Source of the DNA: DASUXA01 sp036378155
Lineage (GTDB): Bacteria; Actinomycetota; Actinomycetes; Mycobacteriales; Micromonosporaceae
Reading direction: 5' to 3'
Length of the DNA: 37,246 nt
NCBI GenBank assembly: GCA_036378155.1
Contig: DASUXA010000107.1
Location: 1-37,246, forward strand
Shown here: positions 1-7,821 of the stretch, piece after piece
Layout of the letters: each line of letters opens with the position of its first letter
Position numbering within the stretch: the stretch's first letter is position 1
Translations under genes and position numbers: made by a program
Notes under the pieces: generated by a model
Databases searched by the model: none
Seen by the model: only the letters and a program-made list of their open reading frames with translations
Told to the model about the DNA's origin: nothing

Positions 1-32
1 TTCCTCGGCGCCGCACAGCTGACCGTCCGCCG

Positions 33-572
33 CTACAGCACCTTGGTCCCGTACATCTCGCCGAGCGGGTCGGCGATCAGTTCGACCCGCGCGCCGTCCG
101 GGTCGCGGAAGTACATCGACGTTCCGCTTTCCAGCAGGTACTCGACCCCGGCGGCGTCGAGCTTGTCGCGCAGGTGCCGCCACGACTGCGGGGTCACCGA
201 GATCGCGATGTGGTGCAGCCCGCCGAGCACCTCGGCGTACGGGCCGAGGTCCAGCCCCGGGAAGTCGAAGAACGCCAGCAGGTTCCCGTTGCCGATGTCG
301 AAGAAGAAGTGGTTGGAACCCGCGTAGTCGCGGTTCTCGATCAGTTCGGTCAGCGGGAACTCCAGTACCCCCTGATAGAAGTTGATGGTGCGTTCGACGT
401 CGGCGCACAGGATGGCGGTGTGGTGGACCCCGCGGGCACTGCTCGCCGGACGTTGGTCGGGCTCGGCGAGATAGGCGCGCCGTAGCCGATCGCGTTCCGC
501 GGCGATGGCGGCGAGGTCGAGTCGGGTGTGGGTCACGATGCCCCCCAGGTCCGATGCAGAAGAACCGATCAT
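33..572 (-). CDS. VOC-family (glyoxalase / extradiol dioxygenase-like) protein
   Basis: A 179-residue single-domain protein of the vicinal oxygen chelate fold. The first beta-alpha-beta-beta-beta module begins at HHTAILCADVERTINFY (about residue 47) and the second at GLHHIAISV, closing with YFRDPDGARVELI, which is the usual end of a VOC module carrying the metal-binding Glu. His residues in HHTAIL and HHIAIS and the final Glu are the likely metal ligands. The ATG at 572 overlaps the TGA of the maleylacetate reductase gene in an ATGA, so the two are translationally coupled and probably act in one aromatic catabolic route. The first 45 residues are a helical lead without a known domain. The sequence cannot tell a ring-cleaving dioxygenase from a glyoxalase-like or isomerase activity. 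Confidence 0.85.
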   Translation of the reverse strand: MIGSSASDLGGIVTHTRLDLAAIAAERDRLRRAYLAEPDQRPASSARGVHHTAILCADVERTINFYQGVLEFPLTELIENRDYAGSNHFFFDIGNGNLLAFFDFPGLDLGPYAEVLGGLHHIAISVTPQSWRHLRDKLDAAGVEYLLESGTSMYFRDPDGARVELIADPLGEMYGTKVL

Positions 573-1741
573 GGATACAGCTTCGGCGGGCGTCCGCTGT
601 GGGCGTCGTCCAGAAGTTCGCGCAGCCGCGCCTCGTCGATCAGGGGTCGCACGCCCGCGTCGGCGAGTTCCCTCGCGGCGTGCTCGGCGACGGCGGGCAG
701 CCGCTCGGCGGGGGCGCCGATCTCGGCAAGACTGACGGGCGCGCCCAGGTCGCCGGCGAGCGCCCGCAACGCGCTCGCCGCGTCCCCACCGCCGGTCATG
801 CCCGACACGCTCGCCGCGTCCCCACCGGCGGTCGTGCCCAGCGCGCTCGTGGCGTCCCCGCCAGCGGTCACGTGCAGCGCGGTCCGTGCCTTTCCACCGG
901 CGAGCACAGCGGCGACCGGCGCGAACGCGTCCGGCATGATCGACTGCTGGTACGCCACGACATGGGGCAGCAGGACCGCGTGTACGTCCGCGTGTCCGAG
1001 CCCCAGGTCGCCGCCGAGCACATGGCACAGCTTGTGGTGCAGCCCGGAGCCGGCACCGGCGAAGGCGGTGCCGGCGAGGTGCGCGCCGAGCAGCGCCTGG
1101 GCACGCGCGTGCGGGTCGTCGTGTACCGCGCGGGGCAGCGCGTCGCGCAACCAGCGCAGCGCCTCCAACCCGTACATCGTGCTGATCGGGTTCGCCGACG
1201 GGCCGGCGGGCGCCTGTACCGCGTGCGCGACCGCGTTCAGACCGCTGGTCGCGGTCAGGCGCGGCGGCATTCCCATGGTCAGGTCCGGGTCGTACACCAC
1301 GACGCGGGGACGGGCGCGAGGGTCGCGCCCGGTGATCTTGTGGGTACCGGTGATGCCGTAGACCGGGGTGGCTTCCGAACCGGCGTACGTCGTCGGTACC
1401 GCGACGATCGGTACCCCTCGGGCGACTGCGACCGCCTTGGCGAGTCCGGTCGCCGACCCGCCGCCGACGCTGACCACGACGTCGGCGGCGAGGTCCTCGG
1501 CGCGCAGCCGGGCGGCTTCGGCGAGCCGCTGCGGTACGTGCTGGATCACCGTGTCGAACACGCCGACGAGGCGGTCGCCGAGTTGGTCGACGATCCGTGC
1601 GGCGACGTCCGCCGCCGACCCGGTCGCGATCAGCAGGACCCGTTCGACGCCTAGCGCGGCGACTTCCGTACCGACCGAGTCGACCGCGCCGGGTCGGAAC
1701 ACCACCCGGGCGATCGGGTACTCGTACCAGAAGTCGATCAC
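569..1741 (-). CDS. Maleylacetate reductase (iron-containing alcohol dehydrogenase family) with a tandem repeat insertion
   Basis: Reduces maleylacetate to 3-oxoadipate with NAD(P)H, the last dedicated step of hydroxyquinol, resorcinol and chloroaromatic degradation in the cytoplasm. The Rossmann half holds VVSVGGGSATGLAKA and PTTYAGSEAT. The metal-binding half holds NAVAHAVQA, then LHHKLCHVLGG and GHADVHAVLLPH, the His-rich set typical of maleylacetate reductases rather than of general iron alcohol dehydrogenases. At 390 residues it is some 35 longer than family members, and the excess matches three copies of a 12-residue repeat of the type TAGGDAASALG near residues 288-323. The GTG start at 1741 has GAGGAG in front. 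It leads the two-gene unit seen here; further genes of the pathway, such as a hydroxyquinol dioxygenase, could lie beyond the left edge. Confidence 0.9.
   Translation of the reverse strand: MIDFWYEYPIARVVFRPGAVDSVGTEVAALGVERVLLIATGSAADVAARIVDQLGDRLVGVFDTVIQHVPQRLAEAARLRAEDLAADVVVSVGGGSATGLAKAVAVARGVPIVAVPTTYAGSEATPVYGITGTHKITGRDPRARPRVVVYDPDLTMGMPPRLTATSGLNAVAHAVQAPAGPSANPISTMYGLEALRWLRDALPRAVHDDPHARAQALLGAHLAGTAFAGAGSGLHHKLCHVLGGDLGLGHADVHAVLLPHVVAYQQSIMPDAFAPVAAVLAGGKARTALHVTAGGDATSALGTTAGGDAASVSGMTGGGDAASALRALAGDLGAPVSLAEIGAPAERLPAVAEHAARELADAGVRPLIDEARLRELLDDAHSGRPPKLYP
773..880 (-). repeat. 36-bp in-frame tandem repeat, three copies, inside the maleylacetate reductase gene
   Basis: Copies start at 773, 809 and 845 (plus-strand coordinates), each opening with GCTCG and sharing GGCGTCCCC/CGCGTCCCC cores. 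They encode three 12-residue units (GGDATSALG, GGDAASVSG, GGDAASALR). The unit length is a multiple of three, so the reading frame is kept. Confidence 0.9.
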
Positions 1742-1831
1742 GGTCGCTCCTCAGCGAGAGGACCGCCCGGAGACCCGACACCCGGATCGGCGGGTGGAAA
1801 CTCTGTATGCCGAACCGTCGGCTCAATGCTG

Positions 1832-1860
1832 ACGCTATGTGACCGTACGGTCCCGGTCAA
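1832..1860 (-). promoter_or_regulatory. Promoter with operator-like palindrome between -35 and -10, reading into the maleylacetate reductase gene
   Basis: On the minus strand TTGACC (1860-1855) and TAGCGT (1837-1832) are separated by exactly 17 bp. The spacer holds the perfect 12-bp palindrome GACCGTACGGTC (1841-1852). A repressor bound there would block RNA polymerase directly. The predicted transcript starts about 85 bp before the GTG at 1741. The regulator itself is not in the window. Promoter assignment is by consensus only. Confidence 0.5.
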
Positions 1861-2595
1861 TCACATCGGCGGTCCTCGGTCCTCCGGACGCGCGGCGAGG
1901 ACGCAGTCCCCGCACACACCGCCCCCCGGCACCCGGTAGTACAGGCAGCAGCTGCGCCGCACGAACGGCGGCGGCCGGTCCCGGAGGGTTCCCTGTCCGC
2001 GCAGGTACCGGTGGTCCAGCGCGATCCGGGTCAGGTCCCGCCAGCCCGCGCCCAGGCGCGGCTCGAGCAGTCGGAACCCGTTCGCGATCACCGACGCCAC
2101 GTTGCCCCGCAACAGCCCGTCCGGGAGCTTGGCGGACGAGCGCAACGCGTGCTCCAGCGGCAGGAGGTGCTCGTGGAAGGCGTCGTCCAGCAGGTACGCC
2201 AGCAGCGCGTCGGGCGGACCCTGCCACGCCCGCGCCTCGCACGCCGCCAGGGCGAGGCTGTGCCGGTCGAGGAGCCGCCACCTGGTGCGGCGCGCCGGCA
2301 GGTCCACCACCCATCCGCGAAGCGCGATCGCGCCGAGTTGCGGGGAGAGCAGGCGGGCGGCGAACCCCTGGTGGACGATCGACGCCGCGACCCGCCGTTC
2401 GTGGTGGCGCAATCGGCGACCGGTCGCCTCCACGATGTCGTCGAGCAGACCGGTGCCGGAGTCGTACAGCGTCGCCACGCCTCGCCACGGTCCCGGGTCC
2501 GCGACGCAGTCGCCGAGCCGGAAGTATCCGCCGAGGCTCGCCACGTCGGCGAGCCCCGCGCGCAGCGCGGACGCCGGTACCGGACGCAGGCTCAC
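1861..2595 (-). CDS. FhuF-like ferric iron reductase, [2Fe-2S] protein
   Basis: A 244-residue cytoplasmic protein ending in the FhuF iron-sulphur signature: Cys216-Cys217, ten residues, Cys228-x2-Cys231 (RRSCCLYYRV and CGDCVL). This C-C-x10-C-x2-C arrangement is the [2Fe-2S] site of FhuF-family siderophore reductases, which release iron from ferric siderophores by reduction. The N-terminal 200 residues fit the family's helical domain, with no other motif recognised. Starts at GTG 2595 and is divergent from the LuxR regulator with only 71 bp between. No siderophore transporter or biosynthetic gene is adjacent, so the partner siderophore is unknown; iron regulation is expected but I see no clear DmdR/Fur-type box. 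Confidence 0.8.
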   Translation of the reverse strand: MSLRPVPASALRAGLADVASLGGYFRLGDCVADPGPWRGVATLYDSGTGLLDDIVEATGRRLRHHERRVAASIVHQGFAARLLSPQLGAIALRGWVVDLPARRTRWRLLDRHSLALAACEARAWQGPPDALLAYLLDDAFHEHLLPLEHALRSSAKLPDGLLRGNVASVIANGFRLLEPRLGAGWRDLTRIALDHRYLRGQGTLRDRPPPFVRRSCCLYYRVPGGGVCGDCVLAARPEDRGPPM

Positions 2596-2666
2596 CGTCC
2601 GCAGCGTAGCGGGACGTGCCGTCGCGACGCCCCGCCGGTGCGCCCCTGACGTGCGATGATCGGCAG

Positions 2667-4340
2667 GTGGCGGTACCCGTCCAGGAACTGCTCACCCAGG
2701 GGCGGGCCGCGTTGCGGGCTGGAGACGCGGCTGCGGCACGGCTCGCGTTCGAGAGCGCCGTCGCGGGCGGTGGGTGCGGCGCCGCGATCGAGGGGCTGGC
2801 TCGGGTGCGGTACCTGGAGCTCGACTTCGCCGGCGCGATCGAGGACTGGACGCGGGCGTACGCGGCGTACCGCGCGGAGCGCGACCAGGTCGGCGCGGTG
2901 CGCGTGGCACGGACACTGGCCGGCATGTACGGCACGGTGGTCGGCGACTGGGCGGTGGGCAGCGGCTGGCTGGCTCGGGCGCAGACGCTGCTGGGCGAGG
3001 CGCCGGACGCGGACGAGGTACCGCAGTCGTCGGAGCGCGGCTGGGTGGCGCTGGACGTCGGGATGTTCACCAGCGACCGGGCCGCCAAGGAACGCCGGTT
3101 CCGCGAGGCGTTGGCGGTCGCCCGGCGGGTCGGCGACACCGACCTGGAGTTCGTGGCGCTGGCGTATCTCGGGGCGAGCCTGGTGCACGCCGACCGTACC
3201 GACGAGGGTATGGCGCTGCTGGACGAGGCGCTCGCGGCGGTGTCCGGCGCGGAGGTGGACGACTTCGCGGTACTGGAGGAGATCTTCTGCCAGCTGTTCT
3301 CGGCGTGCGAGCACGCGTACGACGTGGCGCGCGCGGACCAGTGGATCCGGGTCGGCGAGGCGATCGCCGAGCGCCGGAAGTTGCCGGCCGTGTCGGCGTT
3401 CTGCCGTACCCACTACGGCGCGGTGCTGACGGCGGCGGGCCGGTGGCGGGAGGCGGACGCGGCGCTCACCGAAGCCGTTCGGATGTGGGACGTCGGCCAG
3501 CGGTCCGGGCTTCGTGGCGGCGCGCTGGTCCGGCTCGCGGAACTTCGGGTGCGGCAGGGCCGGTTCGAGGAGGCGGCGCAGTTGCTCGCCGGGGTGGACG
3601 TCGACGCCGAGCCGGCGGCGGCCCGCCCGCTCGCCGCGATCCACCTTTCGCGGGGCGACGCGTCGCTCGCCTGCGACGTCCTGGAACGCGCGCTCGCCGT
3701 GGTCGACCCGACCAGTACCGGCGCGGCACCCCTGTTGGCGCAGCTCGTCGACGTTCACCTGGCCGCCGGTCGCCCGGATCAGGCGGCGGTGACGGCGCAG
3801 CGGTTGCAGGACCACGTCGCCGGGCACCCCGGCGAGTACCTGCGGGCGCTGGCGGCGCTGGCTCGTGGGCGTGTCTGCCTGGTCGCCGGCACCGACGACC
3901 CGCGCGCCTGCCTGCGAGAGGCGATCGTCTGCTTCGTGCGTGCCCGGATGCCGGTGGACGCCGCCGAGGCGCGGCTGGAACTCGCCGCCGCGTTGGCCGC
4001 CGACCAACCCGAGGTCGCCACCGCCGAGGCGCGGGCGGCTCTTGCGGTGTTCGACAAGTCGCGCGCCGGACGTGACCTTGCCGCGACGGCGGCGCTGCTG
4101 CGGTCGCTGGGGGTGCGGCCCAGCACCGCGCCTCAGCCGGGCGGGCTGCTCACCCGCCGCGAGGCCGAGGTGCTCGAACTGCTGGGGCACGGGCTGTCCA
4201 ACCCGGAAATCTCCGACCGGCTGTACATCAGCCGCAAGACCGTCGAACACCATGTCGGCAACATCCTCGCCAAGTTGGGTCTGCGCTCGCGGGCCGAGGC
4301 CGCCGCGTACGCCGCGCGTACCCGACCGGGACAGGAATAG
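2667..4340 (+). CDS. LuxR-family transcriptional regulator with TPR-like sensor region
   Basis: A 557-residue regulator. The last 65 residues are a LuxR/GerE helix-turn-helix (LLTRREAEVLELLGHGLSN ... YISRKTVEHHVGNILAKLGL ... RAEAAAYA). The remaining 480 residues are alpha-helical, Ala/Leu/Arg-rich TPR-like repeats (for example AALRAGDAAAARLAFESAV). There is no Walker A motif, so this is not a full MalT/LAL ATPase. I chose GTG 2667 because upstream codons back to 2616 have a composition unlike the rest; there is no good ribosome site, but GATGAT at 2655-2660 sits 6 bp ahead, so a leaderless transcript is possible. The FAD monooxygenase 65 bp downstream on the same strand is the likely target; the ligand sensed is unknown. 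Confidence 0.85.
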   Translation: MAVPVQELLTQGRAALRAGDAAAARLAFESAVAGGGCGAAIEGLARVRYLELDFAGAIEDWTRAYAAYRAERDQVGAVRVARTLAGMYGTVVGDWAVGSGWLARAQTLLGEAPDADEVPQSSERGWVALDVGMFTSDRAAKERRFREALAVARRVGDTDLEFVALAYLGASLVHADRTDEGMALLDEALAAVSGAEVDDFAVLEEIFCQLFSACEHAYDVARADQWIRVGEAIAERRKLPAVSAFCRTHYGAVLTAAGRWREADAALTEAVRMWDVGQRSGLRGGALVRLAELRVRQGRFEEAAQLLAGVDVDAEPAAARPLAAIHLSRGDASLACDVLERALAVVDPTSTGAAPLLAQLVDVHLAAGRPDQAAVTAQRLQDHVAGHPGEYLRALAALARGRVCLVAGTDDPRACLREAIVCFVRARMPVDAAEARLELAAALAADQPEVATAEARAALAVFDKSRAGRDLAATAALLRSLGVRPSTAPQPGGLLTRREAEVLELLGHGLSNPEISDRLYISRKTVEHHVGNILAKLGLRSRAEAAAYAARTRPGQE

Positions 4341-4351
4341 GGGAGCTCCCC
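4340..4351. promoter_or_regulatory. Perfect 12-bp palindrome, candidate LuxR operator
   Basis: GGGGAGCTCCCC begins at the last base of the regulator's stop codon and lies 54 bp before the monooxygenase start. It fits an operator for the upstream regulator. It is too short and lacks a T-tract, so it is a weak terminator candidate. Confidence 0.35.
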
Positions 4352-4405
4352 GATCCCTCCGGCGCCGCGACAGGCGAACGTGAAGCGACCGGAGAGGAGA
4401 CCACG

Positions 4406-5620
4406 ATGGGTACCGAGTACGACGTGATCGTGGTGGGCGCCAGGTGTGCCGGGGCCCCGACCGCGATGCTGCTGGCCAGGCTGGGGTACCGGGTGCTGGT
4501 CGTAGACCGTGCGACCTTCCCGAGCGACACCGTGTCCACCCACGTGATCCACGCGCCGGGCGTCGCCGCGCTGCGCCGCTGGGGGCTGCTCGACATGGTG
4601 ACCCGCACCGGCTGCCCGCCGATCGAGCGGTACTCGTTCGACTTCGGGGCGTTCACGATCACCGGTACACCCCGCTCGGTGGACGGCGTCCGGACCGGGT
4701 ACGCGCCCCGTCGTACCGTGCTCGATACGATCCTCGTCGATGCCGCAGACCGCGCCGGAGCCGAGGTCCGAGAGCGGTTCACGGTCGACGACGTGGTCGC
4801 CGCGGACGGGCGGGTGACCGGTATCCGGGGTCGCGACGCGAGCGGTACCGAGGTGGTCGAACGAGCCCGGGTCGTGGTCGGCGCGGACGGCAGGTATTCG
4901 CGGGTGGTGCGAGCGGTCCGACCCGCCGCGTACCACCTGAAGCCGAAGCAGCAGGCGAGCTACTACACCTACTGGCGCGACCTGCCGGTCGACGGCTTCG
5001 AGACGGTGGTCCGGCCGAACCGGGGCTGGGGGGCGATACCGACCAACGACGGTCTGACCCTGATCGTGGTCGGCTGGCCGTACGCCGAGGCGGACGCGTA
5101 CAAGGCGGACGTGGAGGGGAACTACCTGAAGACGTTGGAACTGGCGCCGGAGTTCGCCGACCGGGTACACGCCGCCACCCGGGTGGACCGGTTCGTGGGC
5201 GCATCCGTCGCCGGGTACTTCCACCAGCCGTTCGGCGCCGGCTGGGCGCTGGTCGGCGACGCCGGGTACAACAAGGACCCGATCACCGCCCAGGGCATCA
5301 GCGACGCGTTCCGCGACGCGGAACTGTGCGCGACCGCGCTGGACGAGACATTCCGTGGGGCCCGGCGGTACGACGAGGCGATGGCGGTCTATCAGCGTCG
5401 ACGCGACGAGGAGGTGCTGCCGATCTTCGAGTTCACCACCGAGATGGCGTCCCTCGCGCCGCCGCCACCCGAGACCGCCCAGCTTCTCGCCGCGGTCGCC
5501 GGCGACACCGACGCCTCGGACGGCTTCGCCAGTGTCGTCGCCGGGACCCGGTCGCCGACCGAGTTCTTCCACCCGGACAACATCCGACGCATCATGTCGG
5601 CGGCGGCGACTGCTGCCTGA
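4406..5620 (+). CDS. FAD-dependent monooxygenase / geranylgeranyl reductase-like flavoprotein
   Basis: A 404-residue soluble group A flavoprotein. The N-terminal dinucleotide fold is YDVIVVGARCAGAPTAMLLAR, a variant of GxGxxG in which the second Gly is Arg-Cys-Ala, as in several actinobacterial relatives. The DG motif is VVVGADGRYSRVVR near residues 158-171 and the FAD ribityl-binding GD motif is WALVGDAGYNKDPITAQGIS near residue 285. Start ATG 4406 follows GGAGAGGAG. Members of this fold hydroxylate aromatics or reduce isoprenoid double bonds; the substrate cannot be read from the sequence. It lies directly behind the LuxR/TPR regulator on the same strand, a likely regulator-target pair, and is closed by a strong hairpin. 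Confidence 0.85.
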   Translation: MGTEYDVIVVGARCAGAPTAMLLARLGYRVLVVDRATFPSDTVSTHVIHAPGVAALRRWGLLDMVTRTGCPPIERYSFDFGAFTITGTPRSVDGVRTGYAPRRTVLDTILVDAADRAGAEVRERFTVDDVVAADGRVTGIRGRDASGTEVVERARVVVGADGRYSRVVRAVRPAAYHLKPKQQASYYTYWRDLPVDGFETVVRPNRGWGAIPTNDGLTLIVVGWPYAEADAYKADVEGNYLKTLELAPEFADRVHAATRVDRFVGASVAGYFHQPFGAGWALVGDAGYNKDPITAQGISDAFRDAELCATALDETFRGARRYDEAMAVYQRRRDEEVLPIFEFTTEMASLAPPPPETAQLLAAVAGDTDASDGFASVVAGTRSPTEFFHPDNIRRIMSAAATAA

Positions 5621-5649
5621 CGTCGCTGGTAGCCGCCGCTGAAGTGGCG

Positions 5650-5686
5650 GACCCGGCCGGACGAGCTGCTCCCGTCCGGCCGGGTC
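5650..5686. terminator. Bidirectional hairpin terminator
   Basis: A perfect 14-bp stem (GACCCGGCCGGACG at 5650-5663, complement at 5673-5686) with a 9-base loop lies between the convergent monooxygenase and secreted-protein genes. It has no U-tract, as is usual in actinomycetes. Confidence 0.8.
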
Positions 5687-5694
5687 GCCGTCGG

Positions 5695-6885
5695 TCAGTT
5701 GTAACTTGCCTGCTGCACCGCGAACACGTCGCGGTGTCCCAGCGTCTCCCGCAACGACCACAGCAGGTCCGGGTTGGACGCGTCCTCCCAGTAGCTGATG
5801 CTCTCGCCGCCGCTGACCCAGCTGTAGGTGTGCGGGCCGACGGACGGCGTCCAGTAGTACAGCTGCTTGGCGCCGGACGAGTTGAACCACCAGCGCCCGT
5901 TGTGCGATGCCACCCCGTTGAGGTGGTACCAGGGCAGTTGCAGCGCCTGTGACGCCGTGGTCGTGGTCGCGAAGGTCGTGGTACCGGAGACGAACGGGAA
6001 CCGGACCGCGCGCGGCGCCCGGTTCGGGTAGCTGGTGCAGCCGGACGAGCACGTGTATTCGACCATGACGATCGATCCGCTGACCCGGTCCAGCGAGATG
6101 GACGACCAGACCAACGGGGTGCCCGACGTGGTGCTGGCGGTGGCGGTGCCGATCTGGGGCAGCACGTACGCGTAGTTGTGCGCGTAGTAGGTGCCGTCCG
6201 ACTGGCGTCCGATCTGGTCGGCGGTACCTCCGGTGTCGGTCTTGAGGATCTTCCTCATGTCGAAGATCCGCATGCCGTGTCCGGTGTCGGCGACGTACAG
6301 GTAGTCGCCGTACCACGACACGCCGCCCGCGTGGATCGGGATGTCCTTGAAGCTCGGCGCGCTGCTGGTGCCGGTCGGCTCGACGAGCAGGACCTTGCGG
6401 TACTTGTTGGGGTAGTCGGCGTCCCAGTCGACGAGCGTGAGCCGGCTGCGGGTCTGCGACCCGTCACAGGCGTCCTTGGTGTACCAACTGACCACGATGA
6501 GCTGGTGCCCGTCGTAGTTGCCGCCGCTGCCGACCGCGTCGCGGGTGCTGGTGATGCCCTGGGGATAGTTCTTGCAGTCGTTGTTGTCGCCGTCGTCGAA
6601 CGTGAATCCGCCGACGTATCCGGCAAGGCCGAGCGAGTCCGTGATCGCCTGCCGGTCGTGGTTGGCGTTGTCCATCACGGTGTGCACGGGCACCGTGCCG
6701 AGGATGCTCACCAGGGCGCTGTTCAGGGTGTCGTACTGGTGGTAGTTGGACGTGAGGGTGAACTCGCCGGCGGGCAGCGAGACGGGGGCGCTCGCCGCCG
6801 ACGCGCTGGGTATCGCGCCGAACGTCGCCGTGGCGACCGCGACTATGCCGGCCGCGACGGCAAGGGTCCTACTGCGCAGGGACAT
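5695..6885 (-). CDS. Secreted protein of unknown family
   Basis: A 396-residue exported protein. The signal peptide is MSLRSRTLAVAAGIVAVATA followed by a stretch ending ASA at about residue 30, with signal peptidase I cleavage likely before ASAPVSL. The mature part is Ser/Thr/Tyr/Trp-rich with many Gly-Asp turns. It holds DYLYVADTGHGMRIFDMRKI, a phrase typical of a beta-propeller blade (NHL or LVIVD type), and four later aromatic blocks such as WYHLNGVASHNGRWWF. Cysteines in CSSGC and DNNDCKNY could form disulphides outside the cell. Start ATG 6885 follows GAGAGGCGG. I do not recognise a named domain with confidence; a secreted beta-propeller is the best structural guess. It is divergent from the amino acid importer, though no functional link is shown. 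Confidence 0.8.
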   Translation of the reverse strand: MSLRSRTLAVAAGIVAVATATFGAIPSASAASAPVSLPAGEFTLTSNYHQYDTLNSALVSILGTVPVHTVMDNANHDRQAITDSLGLAGYVGGFTFDDGDNNDCKNYPQGITSTRDAVGSGGNYDGHQLIVVSWYTKDACDGSQTRSRLTLVDWDADYPNKYRKVLLVEPTGTSSAPSFKDIPIHAGGVSWYGDYLYVADTGHGMRIFDMRKILKTDTGGTADQIGRQSDGTYYAHNYAYVLPQIGTATASTTSGTPLVWSSISLDRVSGSIVMVEYTCSSGCTSYPNRAPRAVRFPFVSGTTTFATTTTASQALQLPWYHLNGVASHNGRWWFNSSGAKQLYYWTPSVGPHTYSWVSGGESISYWEDASNPDLLWSLRETLGHRDVFAVQQASYN

Positions 6886-6951
6886 GACACCGCCTCTCGG
6901 GGGATATAGGTGCATAACGATACGCGCATCGATGACGAGCCGTTGCCCTCC

Positions 6952-6963
6952 GGTCGATCGACC
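6952..6963. promoter_or_regulatory. Perfect 12-bp palindrome in the divergent promoter region
   Basis: GGTCGATCGACC lies between the secreted protein (start 6885, minus) and the amino acid ABC operon (start 7003, plus). It is a possible operator for the importer; no regulator gene is adjacent. Confidence 0.3.
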
Positions 6964-7002
6964 AACATGATGAAGCACACAGGACAGACGAGACGAGGTC
7001 AC

Positions 7003-7821
7003 GTGGGAACCCTTCCGGATTCCGCGGTCGGGTCGGCTTCCTCGCCGGGGGCGGAGTCGGCGCCGGGTCGGCAGCACGCCGTGACGCTGCGGTCGATCGT
7101 CAAACGCATCGGCGGTACCGAGATCCTGCGCGGCGTCGACCTGGACGTCGAGCCCGGTACCGTGGTGTCGATCATCGGTCCCAGCGGCGCCGGCAAGAGC
7201 ACCCTGCTGCGCTGCGTGAACCTGCTGGAGACGCCGACCAGCGGCACCATCCACGTCGAAGGTCGGCTGGTCTTCTCCGGTACCGCCGCCATGTCGCGGG
7301 GCGCGCTGACCGCGCTGCGTCGCCGGGTCGGCATGGTCTTCCAGTCGTTCAACCTGTTCCCGCACCTGACCGTGTTGCGCAACGTGTCGCTCGCGCAGAT
7401 GCGGGTACTGGGCAGGACCCGGTCGGAGGCGGACGAACGGTCGATGGACCTGCTGCGCCGCGTCGGCATGGAGCACAAGCACGCGTCGTACCCGGCGCAG
7501 TGCTCCGGCGGTGAGCAGCAGCGGGTGGCGATCGCCCGCGCCCTGTCCTTGGACCCCTCGGTGATGTTGTTCGACGAGCCGACCTCGGCGCTCGACGCCG
7601 AACTGGGGCTCGAGGTGCTCAACGTGATGCGGCAACTCGCCGCGGACGGCATGACGATGATCGTGGTCACCCACGCCCTACACTTCGCCGGGGACGTGTC
7701 CGACCGGATCGTGGTGATGGACCACGGTCGGATCATCGAGAGCGGCGATCCGCAAGCGGTGCTGACCGAACCGAGCCAGGAACGCACCCGCCGGTTCCTG
7801 CGGGCGGTGCTCGAAGGATGA
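7003..7821 (+). CDS. Polar amino acid ABC importer, ATP-binding protein
   Basis: The cytoplasmic ATPase of a polar amino acid uptake system (272 residues with this start). Walker A is GPSGAGKST at 59-67, the Q-loop is VFQSFNLFPHLT, the signature is CSGGEQQRVAIARAL, Walker B is VMLFDEPTSALD and the switch His is in VVTHAL. FQSFNLFPHLT is typical of the GlnQ/HisP subfamily. GTG 7003 is chosen because GAGG (6995-6998) lies just upstream; in-frame ATGs at 6967 and 6970 are alternatives. The first 27 residues are disordered and low in conservation. It overlaps the first permease gene in an ATGA, so the transporter genes form one operon. Confidence 0.9.
   Translation: MGTLPDSAVGSASSPGAESAPGRQHAVTLRSIVKRIGGTEILRGVDLDVEPGTVVSIIGPSGAGKSTLLRCVNLLETPTSGTIHVEGRLVFSGTAAMSRGALTALRRRVGMVFQSFNLFPHLTVLRNVSLAQMRVLGRTRSEADERSMDLLRRVGMEHKHASYPAQCSGGEQQRVAIARALSLDPSVMLFDEPTSALDAELGLEVLNVMRQLAADGMTMIVVTHALHFAGDVSDRIVVMDHGRIIESGDPQAVLTEPSQERTRRFLRAVLEG

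Noticed and set aside
4133..6316. Minus-strand open frame of 727 codons across the monooxygenase
   Set aside because: It runs through a strong terminator and opposite a clear FAD enzyme; the secreted-protein gene uses the start at 6885.
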